From assembly GCF_021728415.1 (NCBI RefSeq), contig NZ_JAKKDV010000002.1:124001-188000 (forward strand): DNA of 64,000 nucleotides. The letters run 5' to 3'. Every line of letters starts with the position of its first letter. Within the stretch, counting starts at the first letter, position 1. This DNA comes from Flaviramulus multivorans (GTDB lineage Bacteria; Bacteroidota; Bacteroidia; Flavobacteriales; Flavobacteriaceae). Shown piece after piece: positions 16,531 to 24,568 of this stretch. The notes below the pieces were generated by a model that saw only the letters and a list, made by a program, of their open reading frames with translations, ran no database searches and was not told the origin of the DNA. The position numbers and the translations under genes were made by a program.

Positions 16531-17208
16531 CTACAATTCTATAAAATCACCAATTTCTAATAGCATTAAATCTTTACCTTTTTCAAAAAATCTTCGCTTT
16601 GCATCTTCATGGTCTATTTCAATATATCCAAAAGTATCATAATGATAGCCTAATACTTTATCACATTCAACAAAATCACTAGCCAAAATAGCATCGTCAA
16701 TTCCCATAGTAAAATTATCGCCTATCGGTAAAATAGCTAAATCTAACTTTGTTTGAAGTGGGATTAACTTCATATCGAAGGCTAAGGCTGTATCGCCTGC
16801 AATATAAATGTTTTTATGTTCGCCTTCAATTACGAAACCACCTGGTTGCCCGCCATAACTACCATCTGGGAATGATGACGTATGAATTGCATTCACATAT
16901 TTAACAGTACCAAATTCAAAATCCCACTGTCCACCATGATTCATGGGATGACATTCAATTCCTAATTTTTCAAAATGAGAAACAATTTCAAAATTAGAAA
17001 TTACGATCGCTCCAGTTCTTTTAGCAAGCGTTTCAACATCTAAAATATGATCTTGATGTGCGTGTGTTACTAAAATATAATCTGCTTTAAGAGTATTAAC
17101 ATCTATTGATGATGCCTTTGGGTTACCCGATATAAAAGGGTCTACCAAAATATCAACATCATTTACCTTAATACCTAAGCTTGCGTGACCATAGAATGTA
17201 ATTTTCAT
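16531..17208 (-). CDS. Metallo-beta-lactamase fold hydrolase (UPF0173 type) inside the men operon
   Basis: 225 residues, a minimal MBL fold. The metal motif is THAHQDH at 48-54 (HxHxDH), with further ligands expected in the HTSSFP region, IAGDTAL and the C-terminal GYHYDTFGY. UPF0173 proteins are generic metal-dependent hydrolases. The gene lies between menA (11-nt gap) and menC (no gap). The pathway needs a DHNA-CoA thioesterase between MenB and MenA, and MBL proteins include thioesterases, so it is a reasonable candidate for that step. This is inference; it could equally be an unrelated hydrolase. Confidence 0.9.
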   Translation of the reverse strand: MKITFYGHASLGIKVNDVDILVDPFISGNPKASSIDVNTLKADYILVTHAHQDHILDVETLAKRTGAIVISNFEIVSHFEKLGIECHPMNHGGQWDFEFGTVKYVNAIHTSSFPDGSYGGQPGGFVIEGEHKNIYIAGDTALAFDMKLIPLQTKLDLAILPIGDNFTMGIDDAILASDFVECDKVLGYHYDTFGYIEIDHEDAKRRFFEKGKDLMLLEIGDFIEL

Positions 17209-17219
17209 AGGCTTAAAAT

Positions 17220-18137
17220 TTATTCTAATAAATGACCTATTCCCATAAGAACAGCTAGCAATACCGTTGTTAACGCAAGTTTTTTTAATTCCGGATCTAA
17301 TAACTTTAGGTCATTATTCTTATTTACCTTTCTTAAATGTACCAATAAAGGAATGTATGCAATAACAAAAATTAAGTTATATGGTGATGTATAATATAAA
17401 ATACCAAATAACGACGATAACCCTATTGCTAACAAAATTAAAACATTATGGTATAATTTAACCTTTTTCTCTCCTAATAAAACAGCAAAGGTTATTTTAT
17501 TTGACTTAGTGTCTGAAAGTCTATCTCTCATATTATTAAGATTTAAAACTGCAGCACTCAAAAGTCCAATGGTAAAAGCAGGTAAAAACACAACATGATC
17601 AATTCTTTTAGCAAATAAAACATAGCACCCTATAACACTAACTAAGCCAAAAAATATAAATACAAAAATATCGCCTAAACCTCTATAGCCATATGCCTTT
17701 TTACCAATAGTGTACCGAACTGCAGCAACTATTGAAGCTAAGCCCAGTAAAAAAAACACTAATGCCAAAGAAAAATACTTAACACCAAATGCTATAAAAA
17801 TCAATAAACTAGCTAAGACAATTGATATTAAAACATTTATTTTAATGGCATTAAATAGCTCTTCTGGAGAAATTTTACCAGATTGAATCACGCGTTCTGG
17901 ACCTATTCTATTAGCATTATCAGTCCCTTTTACACCATCGCCATAATCATTAGCCAGGTTTGAGAGAATTTGAAAACTCAATGTCGTTAATATTGCCAAA
18001 ATGCAAATTCTCCATTCAAACACACCATTGTAAACTGCTAAACATGAAGCTAAAATAATGCCCGATATTGATAAGGGTAGCGTTCTTAAACGTATTGCTG
18101 AAATCCAAATTGAAACTTTCTTCATTATGGAATCCAT
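17220..18137 (-). CDS. menA: 1,4-Dihydroxy-2-naphthoate polyprenyltransferase (MenA)
   Basis: 305 residues, a UbiA-superfamily membrane enzyme with eight to nine helices. The first Asp-rich motif is NLANDYGDGVKGTDNANRIGPERVIQSG (N/DxxxD), and the second lies around NNMRDRLSDTKSNK. The MenA-typical RYTIGKKAYGYRGLGDIFVFIFFG is present. It attaches the polyprenyl chain to DHNA with decarboxylation at the inner membrane. The ATG start overlaps the end of menB by 13 nt, indicating translational coupling. Confidence 0.96.
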   Translation of the reverse strand: MDSIMKKVSIWISAIRLRTLPLSISGIILASCLAVYNGVFEWRICILAILTTLSFQILSNLANDYGDGVKGTDNANRIGPERVIQSGKISPEELFNAIKINVLISIVLASLLIFIAFGVKYFSLALVFFLLGLASIVAAVRYTIGKKAYGYRGLGDIFVFIFFGLVSVIGCYVLFAKRIDHVVFLPAFTIGLLSAAVLNLNNMRDRLSDTKSNKITFAVLLGEKKVKLYHNVLILLAIGLSSLFGILYYTSPYNLIFVIAYIPLLVHLRKVNKNNDLKLLDPELKKLALTTVLLAVLMGIGHLLE

Positions 18138-18964
18138 TTTTTTTCAAAGTTTGGCTTTCTCTTTTCTAAAAAAGCATTTCGTCCTTCTTTAGCCTCTTCA
18201 GTCATGTAAGCTAACCTCGTTGCTTCACCCGCAAACACCTGTTGTCCAACCATACCGTCATCGGTTAAATTCATTGCGAATTTTAACATTTTAATAGATG
18301 TTGGAGATTTTGCCAGTATTTCTTGAGCCCATTCATAAGCTGTACTTTCCAATTTTTCGTGAGGAACAACAGCATTAACCATGCCCATATCAAAAGCCTC
18401 TTGAGCTGAATAATTTCGTCCTAAAAAAAAGATTTCCCGAGCTCTTTTCTGGCCAACCATTTTTGCTAAATATGCGGAGCCATAGCCGCCATCAAAACTT
18501 GTAACATCAGCATCTGTTTGTTTAAAAATAGCATGTTCCTTACTAGCTAATGTTAAATCGCAAACAACATGTAGGCTATGACCGCCTCCTACTGCCCATC
18601 CAGGAACAACTGCTATTACAGCTTTTGGCATAAACCGTATCAACCGTTGAACTTCTAATATGTTTAAACGATGGTATCCATCTTCACCAACATAACCTTG
18701 ATGCCCTCTTGCTTTTTGATCGCCGCCGCTACAAAAAGAATAAACTCCATCTTTACTTGATGGTCCTTCAGCCGATAGCAAAACAACTCCAATGTTTACG
18801 TCTTCACCTGCATCGTAAAATGCATCGTATAGTTCGCTTGTTGTTTTTGGTCTGAATGCATTTCGAACATCTGGTCTGTTAAAGGCTATTCGTGCAACAC
18901 CATTACACTTTTTATAAGTTATATCTTGGTATTCTTTGGCAGTAACCCATTTTAGCTCCTTCAT
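18125..18964 (-). CDS. menB: 1,4-Dihydroxy-2-naphthoyl-CoA synthase (MenB)
   Basis: 279 residues, crotonase fold, normal length. Characteristic MenB segments are FCSGGDQKARGHQGYVGEDG, VVPGWAVGGGHSLHVVCDLT, and FKQTDADVTSFDGGYGSAYLA with the Asp typical of MenB; the C-terminus has NLTDDG. It cyclises OSB-CoA to DHNA-CoA. It is the first gene of the six-gene men operon and has a good promoter just upstream. menD and menF are not in the window. Confidence 0.97.
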   Translation of the reverse strand: MKELKWVTAKEYQDITYKKCNGVARIAFNRPDVRNAFRPKTTSELYDAFYDAGEDVNIGVVLLSAEGPSSKDGVYSFCSGGDQKARGHQGYVGEDGYHRLNILEVQRLIRFMPKAVIAVVPGWAVGGGHSLHVVCDLTLASKEHAIFKQTDADVTSFDGGYGSAYLAKMVGQKRAREIFFLGRNYSAQEAFDMGMVNAVVPHEKLESTAYEWAQEILAKSPTSIKMLKFAMNLTDDGMVGQQVFAGEATRLAYMTEEAKEGRNAFLEKRKPNFEKKWIP

Positions 18965-18979
18965 TTTCTATATTTTATT

Positions 18980-19008
18980 CAAAAATAAATTTTATTTCAT
19001 TAAATCAA
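18980..19008 (-). promoter_or_regulatory. Promoter of the menaquinone operon
   Basis: Minus strand TTG (19008-19006), 17-nt spacer, TATTTTTG (18987-18980), ending 16 nt before the menB start; good match to TTG...TAnnTTTG. Confidence 0.6.
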
Positions 19009-19252
19009 TTATTCTGACTACAAAATGTTACTTAGCGATAGCATATAGTGCTCTATATGTTAAAGCAAAAGAAGATATTCGAATTATTTTAAATATTGAA
19101 TTTGAATCTAATTATTATTAATATAGATAATGCAACAAAAATGACGTTAAATTTTTATTATATAAGCAAAAATGGAAATACTAAATTAAACATATTACAA
19201 AAGTTTAAAATAAGTAGAAGTACGTATTGCTTTACAATATTAATTTGCTAAT
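19009..19252. other. Intergenic stretch without a convincing gene
   Basis: Most of the 498-nt gap between menB and ung. It is very AT-rich and holds a perfect 7-bp inverted repeat, CATATAG (19042-19048), TGCT, CTATATG (19053-19059), and only short reading frames that look random (for example a 36-codon frame from about 19142). No tRNA or recognisable RNA fold was found by eye. Confidence 0.5.
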
Positions 19253-19281
19253 TTTGTGGCAGATAATTACTGGTATATTTG
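19253..19281 (+). promoter_or_regulatory. Promoter upstream of the 60-codon membrane-protein ORF
   Basis: TTTG at 19253-19256, 17-nt spacer, TATATTTG at 19274-19281. Strong Bacteroidota promoter match 45 nt before the ATG at 19327; no other plus-strand gene follows. Confidence 0.55.
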
Positions 19282-19326
19282 CATTTTATCGTTTAGTTAT
19301 GTATTTTGCCGATTATTTAATCCCAA

Positions 19327-19509
19327 ATGCTTATGTTAATTACAATTACTCTTACAATTTCATCTCTTATTATAATTAATTTGCTATTGCTTAAGTTTAG
19401 TTGCAATAAAACAATAAAACCAGAAAAGGTTAATAAAAAACCTATCGTTTTAAAACCAGAGATTACCATATCACTAAACTCTTCGACATTAGCTCCAACT
19501 GGGAGTTAG
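19327..19509 (+). CDS. Possible small membrane protein, 3' end antisense to ung
   Basis: 60 codons. The N-terminal hydrophobic helix is LMLITITLTISSLIIINLLLL, followed by KFSCNKT and a basic/proline-rich tail ending LAPTGS. It is preceded by a strong promoter, which raises it above chance. The last 47 nt overlap the 3' end of the convergent ung gene. Without a homology search it remains uncertain; a small conserved flavobacterial protein is plausible. No function can be proposed. Confidence 0.45.
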   Translation: MLMLITITLTISSLIIINLLLLKFSCNKTIKPEKVNKKPIVLKPEITISLNSSTLAPTGS

Positions 19510-20134
19510 TTTTACTAAAGTGTTTATTTCCAAACCAATACCCCCTATTTGCACTTAATGGCGATGGATGCCCTGAAGTTAAAATTTTATGCTTTCCGTT
19601 ATCTATTAACTTAGCTTTTTGCTTTGCATATCCACCCCACAACAAAAACACAACGCTTTCTTTTTTGCTACTTATTGTTTTAATTACAGAATCGGTAAAA
19701 ATTTCCCACCCTTTATTTTGATGACTTCCTGCCTGATGCGCTCTAACAGTCAATGTAGCATTTAATAGCAAAACACCTTGATGTGCCCATCTTAGTAAAT
19801 TACCACTCTTTGGATAAGAAGTTCCTAAATCATTTTCAATTTCTTTAAATATATTTATTAATGAAGGCGGATGCTTAACACCATCATTAACTGAAAAACA
19901 CAATCCGTTGGCTTGTCCAAAATCATGGTAAGGGTCTTGACCAATTATTACCACTTTAACATCATCAAAATGACAATGATTAAAAGCATTAAATATTTGT
20001 TTTCCTGGAGGGAAACACGTGTGAGCTTTATATTCAGATTTAACATAAGACACTAAATCTTTAAAATAAGGCTTCTTAAATTCTTCTTCTAAATGTGGTT
20101 TCCAACTCTCGTGAATATCAACATTCATTAACAT
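19463..20134 (-). CDS. ung: Uracil-DNA glycosylase, family 1 (Ung)
   Basis: 223 residues. Family-1 motifs: the water-activating loop VVIIGQDPYHDFGQANGLCFSV (GQDPYH), the tail side GVLLLNATLTVRAHQAGSH, and the DNA-intercalation loop LTSGHPSPLSANRGYWG-like (HPSPLSA). It excises uracil from DNA in base-excision repair. The frame opens with MLMNVDI; start at the second ATG (20128) fits relatives starting MNV, while the first ATG lies 1 nt after holA. Probably co-transcribed with holA. Confidence 0.97.
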   Translation of the reverse strand: MLMNVDIHESWKPHLEEEFKKPYFKDLVSYVKSEYKAHTCFPPGKQIFNAFNHCHFDDVKVVIIGQDPYHDFGQANGLCFSVNDGVKHPPSLINIFKEIENDLGTSYPKSGNLLRWAHQGVLLLNATLTVRAHQAGSHQNKGWEIFTDSVIKTISSKKESVVFLLWGGYAKQKAKLIDNGKHKILTSGHPSPLSANRGYWFGNKHFSKTNSQLELMSKSLVIW

Positions 20135-20135
20135 A

Positions 20136-21140
20136 TTAATTTAGAATTCTTACCAGTAACTCCTTAAGTAAATCACCTTGTGGCACAGAATTAGCACCAA
20201 CGCCTTTACTTTTAACATCAAACTCTCTTAAGGTAGAAACTACTGCACTTACTTTGCGCATCGGGTAATAACGGGCCGCCGTAATATATTCGTTAACAAA
20301 ATAAGGGTTGATTTTTAAAGCGGATGCTACACTTCGAGGGGATTTATCATTTAATCCATGGAAATGAAGTAACTGTGAGAAAAAATTAAATAATAGTGAC
20401 ACGGTAACCACCATTGGATTATCCTTTGGGTTTTCAGCAAAATAATTGACTATTTTGTAAGCTTTCAAACTATCTTTCTCTCCAATGGCTTTACGAAGTT
20501 CAAAATTATTATAATCTTTACTTATGCCTATATTTTCCTCAATATGCTCTGGAGTAATTTGTATACCTTCTGGTAAAATAATTTGAAGTTTTTCTAATTC
20601 GTTATTAATTTTACTTAAATCTGTTCCTAAAAATTCCACAAGCATTTGTGCCGCTTTAGGTGATATAGTGTACTTTTTTGAAGACAATACACGTCTTATC
20701 CAATCGGCTACTTGATTTTCATAAAGCTTTTTACTTTCATAAATTACTCCAACTTTGTTTATAGCTTTGTAAAGCGACTTACGCTTATCTAGTTTTTTGT
20801 ATTTGTAATTTATCACTAACACCGTTGTTGGTTGTGGGTTTTCAGCGTATGACATCAATTTTTCAATGGTCCGAGATAAATCTTGTGCTTCCTTAACAAT
20901 AACAACTTGATGTTCTGCCATCATGGGATATCGTTTAGCGTTGCCAATAATATCCTCAATAGTTACATCTCGCCCGTATAAAACCATTTGGTTAAACCCA
21001 CGTTCTTCTTCAGATAAAATGGTGTTTTCTATAAAATCGGATATCTTATCAATGTAATATGGTTCTTCTCCCATTAAAAAATAAATAGGCTTTATATTCC
21101 CATTATTAATATCCGTTACTAGTTGCTTTACTTCGTCCAT
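20136..21140 (-). CDS. holA: DNA polymerase III delta subunit (HolA)
   Basis: 334 residues, the normal length for HolA. The AAA+-like fold is without Walker A: N-terminal IYFLMGEEPYYIDKISDFIE, then the middle LVINYKYKKLDKRKSLYKAI and KAAQMLVEFLGTDLSKINNELEKL, followed by a C-terminal collar domain. Delta opens the beta clamp within the clamp loader. It is upstream of ung by 1 nt and divergent from the HsdR_N gene, whose 5' region directly abuts the holA start. Confidence 0.93.
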   Translation of the reverse strand: MDEVKQLVTDINNGNIKPIYFLMGEEPYYIDKISDFIENTILSEEERGFNQMVLYGRDVTIEDIIGNAKRYPMMAEHQVVIVKEAQDLSRTIEKLMSYAENPQPTTVLVINYKYKKLDKRKSLYKAINKVGVIYESKKLYENQVADWIRRVLSSKKYTISPKAAQMLVEFLGTDLSKINNELEKLQIILPEGIQITPEHIEENIGISKDYNNFELRKAIGEKDSLKAYKIVNYFAENPKDNPMVVTVSLLFNFFSQLLHFHGLNDKSPRSVASALKINPYFVNEYITAARYYPMRKVSAVVSTLREFDVKSKGVGANSVPQGDLLKELLVRILN

Positions 21141-21166
21141 TGAAAAAAAATCACCAAATTTGTGCA

Positions 21167-21613
21167 GTGCAAAAATTAAATTTCCCTACATATTCGTTTC
21201 GATTCAAAAATAGCGAAAATAAAATTTCTATTTTCGATCCTATTCGTAAAAAATACGTGATTTTACAGCCAGAAGAATGGGTGAGACAGCATTGCGTTCA
21301 ATTTTTGATTCATGAAAAAAGGTTTCCTAAATCATTGATAAATATTGAGAAAGAATTAACTATCAATTCATTAAAAAAAAGATATGATATTGTTGTTTTT
21401 AATTCGGATGGAAGTATTCATTTAATTGTAGAATGCAAAGCACCAAAAATTGATATCAAACAAGATACGTTTGACCAAATAGCACGCTATAATTTAAAAC
21501 TAAATGCAACCTATTTAATGGTTAGCAACGGATTAAATCATTATTATTGTCAAATGGATTATAAAAATGAATGTTATAATTTTCTAGAGGACATACCCCA
21601 ATTTATAAGATGA
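21167..21613 (+). CDS. Stand-alone HsdR N-terminal (PD-(D/E)xK nuclease-like) protein
   Basis: About 148 residues from the GTG at 21167 (VQKLNFPTYSFRFKN); an in-frame TTG at 21140 would add nine residues but lies on the holA start, so GTG is preferred. It matches the HSDR_N_2 fold seen in flavobacterial genomes: PEEWVRQHCVQFLIHEKRFPKSLI, then KRYDIVVF and LIVECKAPK, which supply the D...ExK nuclease core. No helicase or methylase genes adjoin, so it is not part of a type I restriction locus. Role unknown; proximity to holA suggests DNA metabolism. It overlaps the next gene by 4 nt. Confidence 0.85.
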   Translation: MQKLNFPTYSFRFKNSENKISIFDPIRKKYVILQPEEWVRQHCVQFLIHEKRFPKSLINIEKELTINSLKKRYDIVVFNSDGSIHLIVECKAPKIDIKQDTFDQIARYNLKLNATYLMVSNGLNHYYCQMDYKNECYNFLEDIPQFIR

Positions 21614-22599
21614 AACTAGCTATCGTCATATTAAACTGGAATGGGAAAAAGCTTTTAGATCAGTTTTTACCTTCGGTTCTTAAACATTCTGAGGGCGCCA
21701 ATCTTTATGTTGCAGATAATGCTTCAACTGATGATTCGGTTTCATTTTTAAAACATAATTATCCAGATATAAAAATCATTGAAAACAAAACTAACGGCGG
21801 TTATGCCAAAGGCTATAATGATGCTTTAAAACACATTGAAGCTGATGTTTTTTGCCTATTGAATAGCGATGTTGAAGTTACTGAAAATTGGCTTTCTCCT
21901 ATTATTGAAACCTTTGATAAAAATGCGAATACAGTTATTGTTCAACCAAAAATTTTAGATTATAAAAATAAGTCTTTCTTTGAATATGCTGGAGCTGCTG
22001 GTGGTTTTATTGATAAATATGGGTATCCATACTGTAGAGGCAGAATTTTTAATACCCTTGAACAAGATTTAGGACAATACAACGATTCCTTAGATATATT
22101 TTGGGCATCTGGAGCTTGTTTGTTTATTCGAAGTGACATATTTAAAGAATTACATGGTTTTGATGAATCGTTCTTTGCTCACATGGAAGAAATCGATTTA
22201 TGTTGGAGGGCAAAAAATTTAGGTTACTCTATAAAATATGTTGGAGATTCAGTAATCTATCATGTTGGTGGAGCTACTTTAAATGCAACCAATCCTAAAA
22301 AAACGTTTTTAAACTTTAGGAATAGTTTGTTTACACTGACTAAAAATGCTAAAGGAAATTTGTTTTTAATTTTAACGGTTCGGTTAATTTTAGACGGTGT
22401 TGCTGCCATCAAATTTTTATTAGAGTTAAAGCCTAAACACACTTTTTCTGTATTGGGCGCACATTTAAGCTTTTATTTCTCCATTTTTAGATTACTAAAA
22501 CACCGGAATTTATCAAAAAGCAAATTAAAATATTATAAAAAAACATCCATAGTGTTCGATTATTTCGTAAATAAAAATAAGATTTATAACGATTTATAA
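21610..22599 (+). CDS. Glycosyltransferase family 2, inner-membrane associated
   Basis: 329 residues, GT-A fold. The N-terminus is LAIVILNWNGKKLLDQFLPS; the nucleotide-sugar and metal region is VADNASTDDSVSFL and VFCLLNSDVEVTENWL (DxD-like SDV); the acceptor region is FFAHMEEIDLCWRAKNLGYSI (ED-like). A hydrophobic C-terminal stretch LILTVRLILDGVAAIKFLL suggests membrane association. It is probably a rhamnosyltransferase-like enzyme of envelope polysaccharide synthesis. The ATG overlaps the TGA of the HsdR_N gene (ATGA), so the two are coupled despite unrelated roles. Confidence 0.92.
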   Translation: MKLAIVILNWNGKKLLDQFLPSVLKHSEGANLYVADNASTDDSVSFLKHNYPDIKIIENKTNGGYAKGYNDALKHIEADVFCLLNSDVEVTENWLSPIIETFDKNANTVIVQPKILDYKNKSFFEYAGAAGGFIDKYGYPYCRGRIFNTLEQDLGQYNDSLDIFWASGACLFIRSDIFKELHGFDESFFAHMEEIDLCWRAKNLGYSIKYVGDSVIYHVGGATLNATNPKKTFLNFRNSLFTLTKNAKGNLFLILTVRLILDGVAAIKFLLELKPKHTFSVLGAHLSFYFSIFRLLKHRNLSKSKLKYYKKTSIVFDYFVNKNKIYNDL

Positions 22600-22648
22600 T
22601 TAGATAGCAAAAGTTTTGTTAAAATGTTAGAAACAACTGATTTTTATA

Positions 22649-22656
22649 TACTTTTG
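22649..22656 (+). promoter_or_regulatory. -7 element of the ompA-like gene promoter
   Basis: TACTTTTG fits TAnnTTTG. A TTAG about 20 nt upstream (22626-22629) is a one-mismatch -33 element. It lies 37 nt before the ATG of a lipoprotein gene usually highly expressed. Confidence 0.45.
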
Positions 22657-22692
22657 TGCAAACAAATTTGAAAATTAATCCTTAAAATAATT

Positions 22693-23532
22693 ATGAAAAA
22701 AATTTTATTACTTGGCGCAACAGCGATGTTAGTTTTAAGTTCGTGTGTATCTAAAAAACAATACACAGATTTACAAGCAAAGCAAAAAGAAACTCAAGAT
22801 TTGCTTAACTCTGCAACCGTAAAACTAAACTCTTGTTTAGAGGAAAGAGCTTCAGCAACAGCAAGAGCAAAAGCTTTAGAAGAGCAAGTTGCCGATTTAA
22901 GAAAAAGCAATGACAACCTACAAATTTTATCAGCAAAAGGAGCTAGCAATGTTGAAAAAACACTTGAAAGCATCAAGGAAAAAGATTTAAAAATCACACG
23001 CTTGCAAGATGCTATAACTAAAAAAGACAGCGTAACATTAGCGTTAGTAACAAGTTTTAAACGTGAAGTAGGTATTAACGATCCAGACATTGAAGTAAAT
23101 GTTGAAAAAGGTGTTGTGTTTATCTCTATCTCTGATAAATTATTATTCCAAAGTGGTAGTTACAATGTAACATCAAGAGCAAAAGAAGTTTTGGCTAAAG
23201 TTGCTAAAGTTGTAAAAGCAAAACCAGATTTTGAATGTATGGTTGAAGGTCACACTGATAACGTTCCTTACAGAAAAGAACCATTATTAGACAACTGGGA
23301 TTTAAGTGTTAAACGTTCTACTTCTATCATTAGAGTTTTAGAAGAGTTAGGTGTTAACCCTGGTAGATTAATTGCAGCAGGACGTAGTTCTTATGTGCCT
23401 TTAGTTGATAATGATACAGCTGAAAACAGAGCAACAAACAGACGTACAAGAATTGTTGTACTACCTAAATTAGATCAGTTCTACGAGTTGGTAGAAAAAG
23501 AAATGAAAAATTTAGAAGCTACAGGAAACTAA
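22693..23532 (+). CDS. OmpA family outer-membrane lipoprotein (peptidoglycan-binding)
   Basis: 279 residues. Lipoprotein signal MKKILLLGATAMLVLSSC with lipobox LSSC at 15-18; then a coiled-coil stretch (about 20-110) rich in K/E/Q/L; then a C-terminal OmpA domain with FQSGSYNVTSRAKEVLAKVA, MVEGHTDNVPYR and NRATNRRTRIVVLPK, which bind meso-DAP of peptidoglycan. It anchors the outer membrane to the wall, like Pal, with a helical spacer. Single-gene unit with promoter and terminator. Confidence 0.94.
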   Translation: MKKILLLGATAMLVLSSCVSKKQYTDLQAKQKETQDLLNSATVKLNSCLEERASATARAKALEEQVADLRKSNDNLQILSAKGASNVEKTLESIKEKDLKITRLQDAITKKDSVTLALVTSFKREVGINDPDIEVNVEKGVVFISISDKLLFQSGSYNVTSRAKEVLAKVAKVVKAKPDFECMVEGHTDNVPYRKEPLLDNWDLSVKRSTSIIRVLEELGVNPGRLIAAGRSSYVPLVDNDTAENRATNRRTRIVVLPKLDQFYELVEKEMKNLEATGN

Positions 23533-23551
23533 TCCTTTTTTAAAAACATCT

Positions 23552-23585
23552 AAAAAGCTCAACTTACTAAAAGTTGGGCTTTTTT
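23552..23585. terminator. Terminator of the OmpA-like gene
   Basis: Stem AAAAGCTCAACTT / AAGTTGGGCTTTT (one wobble) followed by a T7 run on the plus strand. The far side reaches the stop codon of the convergent VOC gene and also yields T5 on the minus strand. Confidence 0.85.
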
Positions 23586-23926
23586 TATTGATCTGACCAA
23601 ACAGCGAGTTCATTACCAGAAGGGTCGATAAACTGAAACCTTCTTCCTCCAGGAAATGAAAAAATATCTTTTGATATTTTTCCTCCATATTTCAACACAT
23701 TCCTTTTAGCTAAATCCAAATCGTTATGATACAAAACTACTAAAGCGCCATTAATAATTTTTGATTCCACTTTTTCAAATCCACCTTCAAGTCCACTTTC
23801 TGAAAAAGCCACGTAGTTAGGTCCGTAATCAGTAAACTTCCAGCCAAAACAACTGGAATAAAACCCTTTCACTTCTTCAAGATTATCAGCCTTAAATTCA
23901 ATATAATTTATGTGATTATCTTTCAT
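23585..23926 (-). CDS. VOC superfamily (glyoxalase/bleomycin-resistance fold) protein
   Basis: 113 residues with two beta-alpha-beta-beta-beta modules: YIEFKADNLEEVKGFYSSCFGWKF at the N-terminus and RRFQFIDPSGNELAVWSD at the C-terminus. Members bind a metal with residues from each module; here H and E candidates are H5 and E107 region. Function is not predictable from family alone. Third gene in the pcrA-sua5-VOC minus-strand set, 12 nt after the Sua5-like gene. Confidence 0.88.
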   Translation of the reverse strand: MKDNHINYIEFKADNLEEVKGFYSSCFGWKFTDYGPNYVAFSESGLEGGFEKVESKIINGALVVLYHNDLDLAKRNVLKYGGKISKDIFSFPGGRRFQFIDPSGNELAVWSDQ

Positions 23927-23938
23927 GTTTATAGATAA

Positions 23939-24559
23939 CTAAAATATTTCAACACTTCCTTTACCTTCTCTAATTACTACAGGTTCACTTTCAGATAAGT
24001 CAATCACTGTTGAAGGTTCATTATCGCCATAACCGCCATCAATCACTAAATCAACCAAGTTATCCCACTTTTCTAAAATCAGTTCAGGATCAGTCGTGTA
24101 TTCAATTACCTCATCCTCATCATGGATAGAGGTAGATATTATTGGGTTTCCTAAAGCTTTAACAATATCCAAAGCTATATTATTATTAGGCACCCTTATA
24201 CCAACCGTTTTTCGTTTTTTAAACGGGTTTGGTAGCGATTTCGATCCCGGAAGTATAAAAGTATAAGGTCCTGGAAGCGCCCTTTTTAAAATTTTAAAAG
24301 TCGACGTGTCAATTTGCTTTACATAATCACTTAAGTTGCTTAAGTCATGACATACAAACGAAAAATTGGCCTTTTCTAAATTTACTTGTTTTATTCTAGC
24401 TACACGCTCTAAGGCTTTTATATTAGTAATATCACACCCTAACCCATAAACCGTATCGGTTGGATAAATTATAAGTCCACCACTTCTTAAAACCTTTACA
24501 ACCTTATCAATTTCTTTTGGGTTAGGGTTTTCCTCATATATTCGAATAAACTCAGCCAT
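23939..24559 (-). CDS. L-threonylcarbamoyladenylate synthase family protein (Sua5/YciO/YrdC)
   Basis: 206 residues, a single YrdC domain without the Sua5 C-terminal extension. Motifs: GGLIIYPTDTVYGLGCDI (substrate pocket), FSFVCHDLSNLSDYV, LPGPYTFILPGSK, KRKTVGIRVPNN and STVIDLSESEPVVIREGKGS. The KxR/SxN set of YrdC is largely present, so tRNA t6A precursor synthesis is likely, although the YciO paralogue has the same size. It lies 9 nt downstream of the helicase gene. Confidence 0.9.
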   Translation of the reverse strand: MAEFIRIYEENPNPKEIDKVVKVLRSGGLIIYPTDTVYGLGCDITNIKALERVARIKQVNLEKANFSFVCHDLSNLSDYVKQIDTSTFKILKRALPGPYTFILPGSKSLPNPFKKRKTVGIRVPNNNIALDIVKALGNPIISTSIHDEDEVIEYTTDPELILEKWDNLVDLVIDGGYGDNEPSTVIDLSESEPVVIREGKGSVEIF

Positions 24560-24568
24560 AATTTAAAA

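Noticed and set aside
18936-19121. 61-codon plus-strand frame starting within menB
   Set aside because: Begins antisense to the menB start, has random-looking AT-rich content and no promoter or family resemblance.
19142-19252. 36-codon plus-strand frame resembling a short HTH fragment
   Set aside because: Too short and too weak a resemblance; it could be chance in AT-rich DNA, and the promoter lies downstream of it.
21140-21613. Type I restriction system, suggested by the HsdR_N domain
   Set aside because: No HsdM, HsdS or helicase part is present; only the N-terminal nuclease-like domain exists.
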